Shown here: piece after piece, positions 63,417 to 64,000 of the stretch
How positions within the stretch are numbered: the stretch's first letter is position 1
Layout: every line of letters starts with the position of its first letter
Source: an uncultured Mailhella sp.
GTDB lineage: Bacteria; Desulfobacterota; Desulfovibrionia; Desulfovibrionales; Desulfovibrionaceae
Direction of reading: 5' to 3'
Length of the DNA: 64,000 nt
Assembly: GCF_963931295.1 (NCBI RefSeq)
Contig: NZ_OZ007001.1
Coordinates: forward strand, 2,435,001 to 2,499,000
Notes under the pieces: model-generated
Databases searched by the model: none
What the model was told of the DNA's origin: nothing
The model's input: the letters and a program-made list of their open reading frames with translations, nothing else
Position numbers and translations under genes: made by a program

Positions 63417-64000
63417 TTGAACTGGACCATAGAGCAGTTGCGCGCCTTTGTCACGGCCGCCGAAAAAGGATCGTTCTCTGCGGCGGGTCGCGCCATGGGC
63501 AAGGCGCAGTCTGTGGTGAGCACGCACATTGCCATGCTGGAAGACAGTCTCGGCGTGGAACTTTTCGATCGTTCGTCGCGCTCTCCCGTGCTCACCGAAG
63601 CCGGTCGGGCGCTTCTTCCCGAGGCGCGCGCCGTGCTCCGGCAGAGTCATCGCTTTGATTCCTGCGCCATTGCCCAGTACAGCGGCGAGGCCGTGCTGCT
63701 CAACATCGTGGTGAGTCACGGCGTGCCTTTTCAGGGGATATCCGAGGCGATGGCGTCGCTGACGGAAAAATATCCTTTCCTGAGCGGAAGTTTTCACATC
63801 GTGTCGCTGGACAGCGTGTGGAAGCAGGTGAGCGAGGGAGACGCGCAGATAGGCATTGTGGGCGGGCATCTGCCGGAAACCAAGAGCAACTGTGAAGTCG
63901 TCTGCCTCGGTCAGCTTCGCTACTGTCTGGTGGCTTCGCGCAATTCGCCGCTCGGTCAGAAGAAAAACGTGACCGTGGAAGATCTCGCGCAGTATCGGCA
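63417..64000 (+). CDS. LysR-family regulator, truncated by the window end
   Basis: The first 194 codons of a LysR regulator. A TTG start at 63417 follows a strong GGGGAGG site. The protein opens MNWTIEQLRAFVTAAEKGSF, then SAAGRAMGKAQSVVSTHIAM for the helix-turn-helix, and ELFDRSSRSPVLTEAG for the wing. The co-inducer domain begins after residue 90 and runs off the window. It is divergent from the RND operon and probably controls it. Confidence 0.88.
   Translation, partial: MNWTIEQLRAFVTAAEKGSFSAAGRAMGKAQSVVSTHIAMLEDSLGVELFDRSSRSPVLTEAGRALLPEARAVLRQSHRFDSCAIAQYSGEAVLLNIVVSHGVPFQGISEAMASLTEKYPFLSGSFHIVSLDSVWKQVSEGDAQIGIVGGHLPETKSNCEVVCLGQLRYCLVASRNSPLGQKKNVTVEDLAQYR

Overview
The window looks like the chromosome of a Gram-negative, moderately GC-rich bacterium. 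It has a tripartite RND pump with an outer-membrane factor, a MipA/OmpV outer-membrane protein, and a solute-transport-heavy gene set (Ugp, polar amino-acid ABC, TRAP-TAXI). A degenerate DUF169 gene next to a DUF4125 gene also fits an anaerobic gut Desulfovibrionaceae-type host such as Desulfovibrio, Bilophila or Mailhella. That assignment is inference: there is no rRNA or other taxonomic marker here.

Left host block (1-19500), almost all on the minus strand. A glycerophosphodiester/glycerol-3-phosphate uptake operon (ugpQ-B-A-E-C) comes first. Next is a four-gene polar amino-acid ABC operon, then about 1.3 kb without a recognisable gene. A catabolic operon follows in transcription order: TRAP fused permease, TAXI binding protein, SDR, antibiotic-biosynthesis-type monooxygenase, LysR regulator, iron-sulfur flavoprotein, and two amidohydrolase-fold proteins that both lack the usual metal ligands. 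A secreted alpha/beta hydrolase closes the block.

Accessory island (19800-54900). Two apparently identical 832-bp IS5-family (IS427-like) elements lie in inverted orientation and bracket about 33 kb. Inside are a DUF4143 AAA ATPase, a divergent mipA/tetR pair, a small phage recombination module (RuvC-like resolvase), a candidate small RNA, a Pro-rich lipoprotein, a lone AT-rich secF, and a second diverged copy of the amino-acid ABC operon. The rest, 31600-54060, is a prophage fragment holding tail-fibre and virion-associated genes. I see no integrase, terminase, portal or capsid gene. The fragment is decaying: a frameshift in a fibre gene, an in-frame TGA in an RNA ligase, and IS insertion into another phage gene.

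The most unusual part is 37776-48282, embedded among the fibre genes. Two small proteins have Cys-free N-termini sharing the motif SAI(T/N)KLE and C-termini built of Cys-Gln repeats (15 and 16 Cys). They are encoded with three radical SAM proteins carrying C-terminal SPASM-like Cys clusters and three asparagine-synthase-like PP-loop ATPases. Two PP-loop/radical SAM pairs are translationally coupled, and the second pair is also coupled to a YhhQ-type transporter. This looks like a phage-borne peptide- or virion-protein-modification system of RiPP type; its chemistry is unknown to me. A dinJ-yafQ toxin-antitoxin pair, a symporter-like membrane protein and a Fic protein follow.

Right host block (54900-64000): a degenerate DUF169 gene, an intact DUF4125 gene, and the RND operon (outer-membrane factor, adaptor, pump) divergent from a LysR gene cut by the window end.
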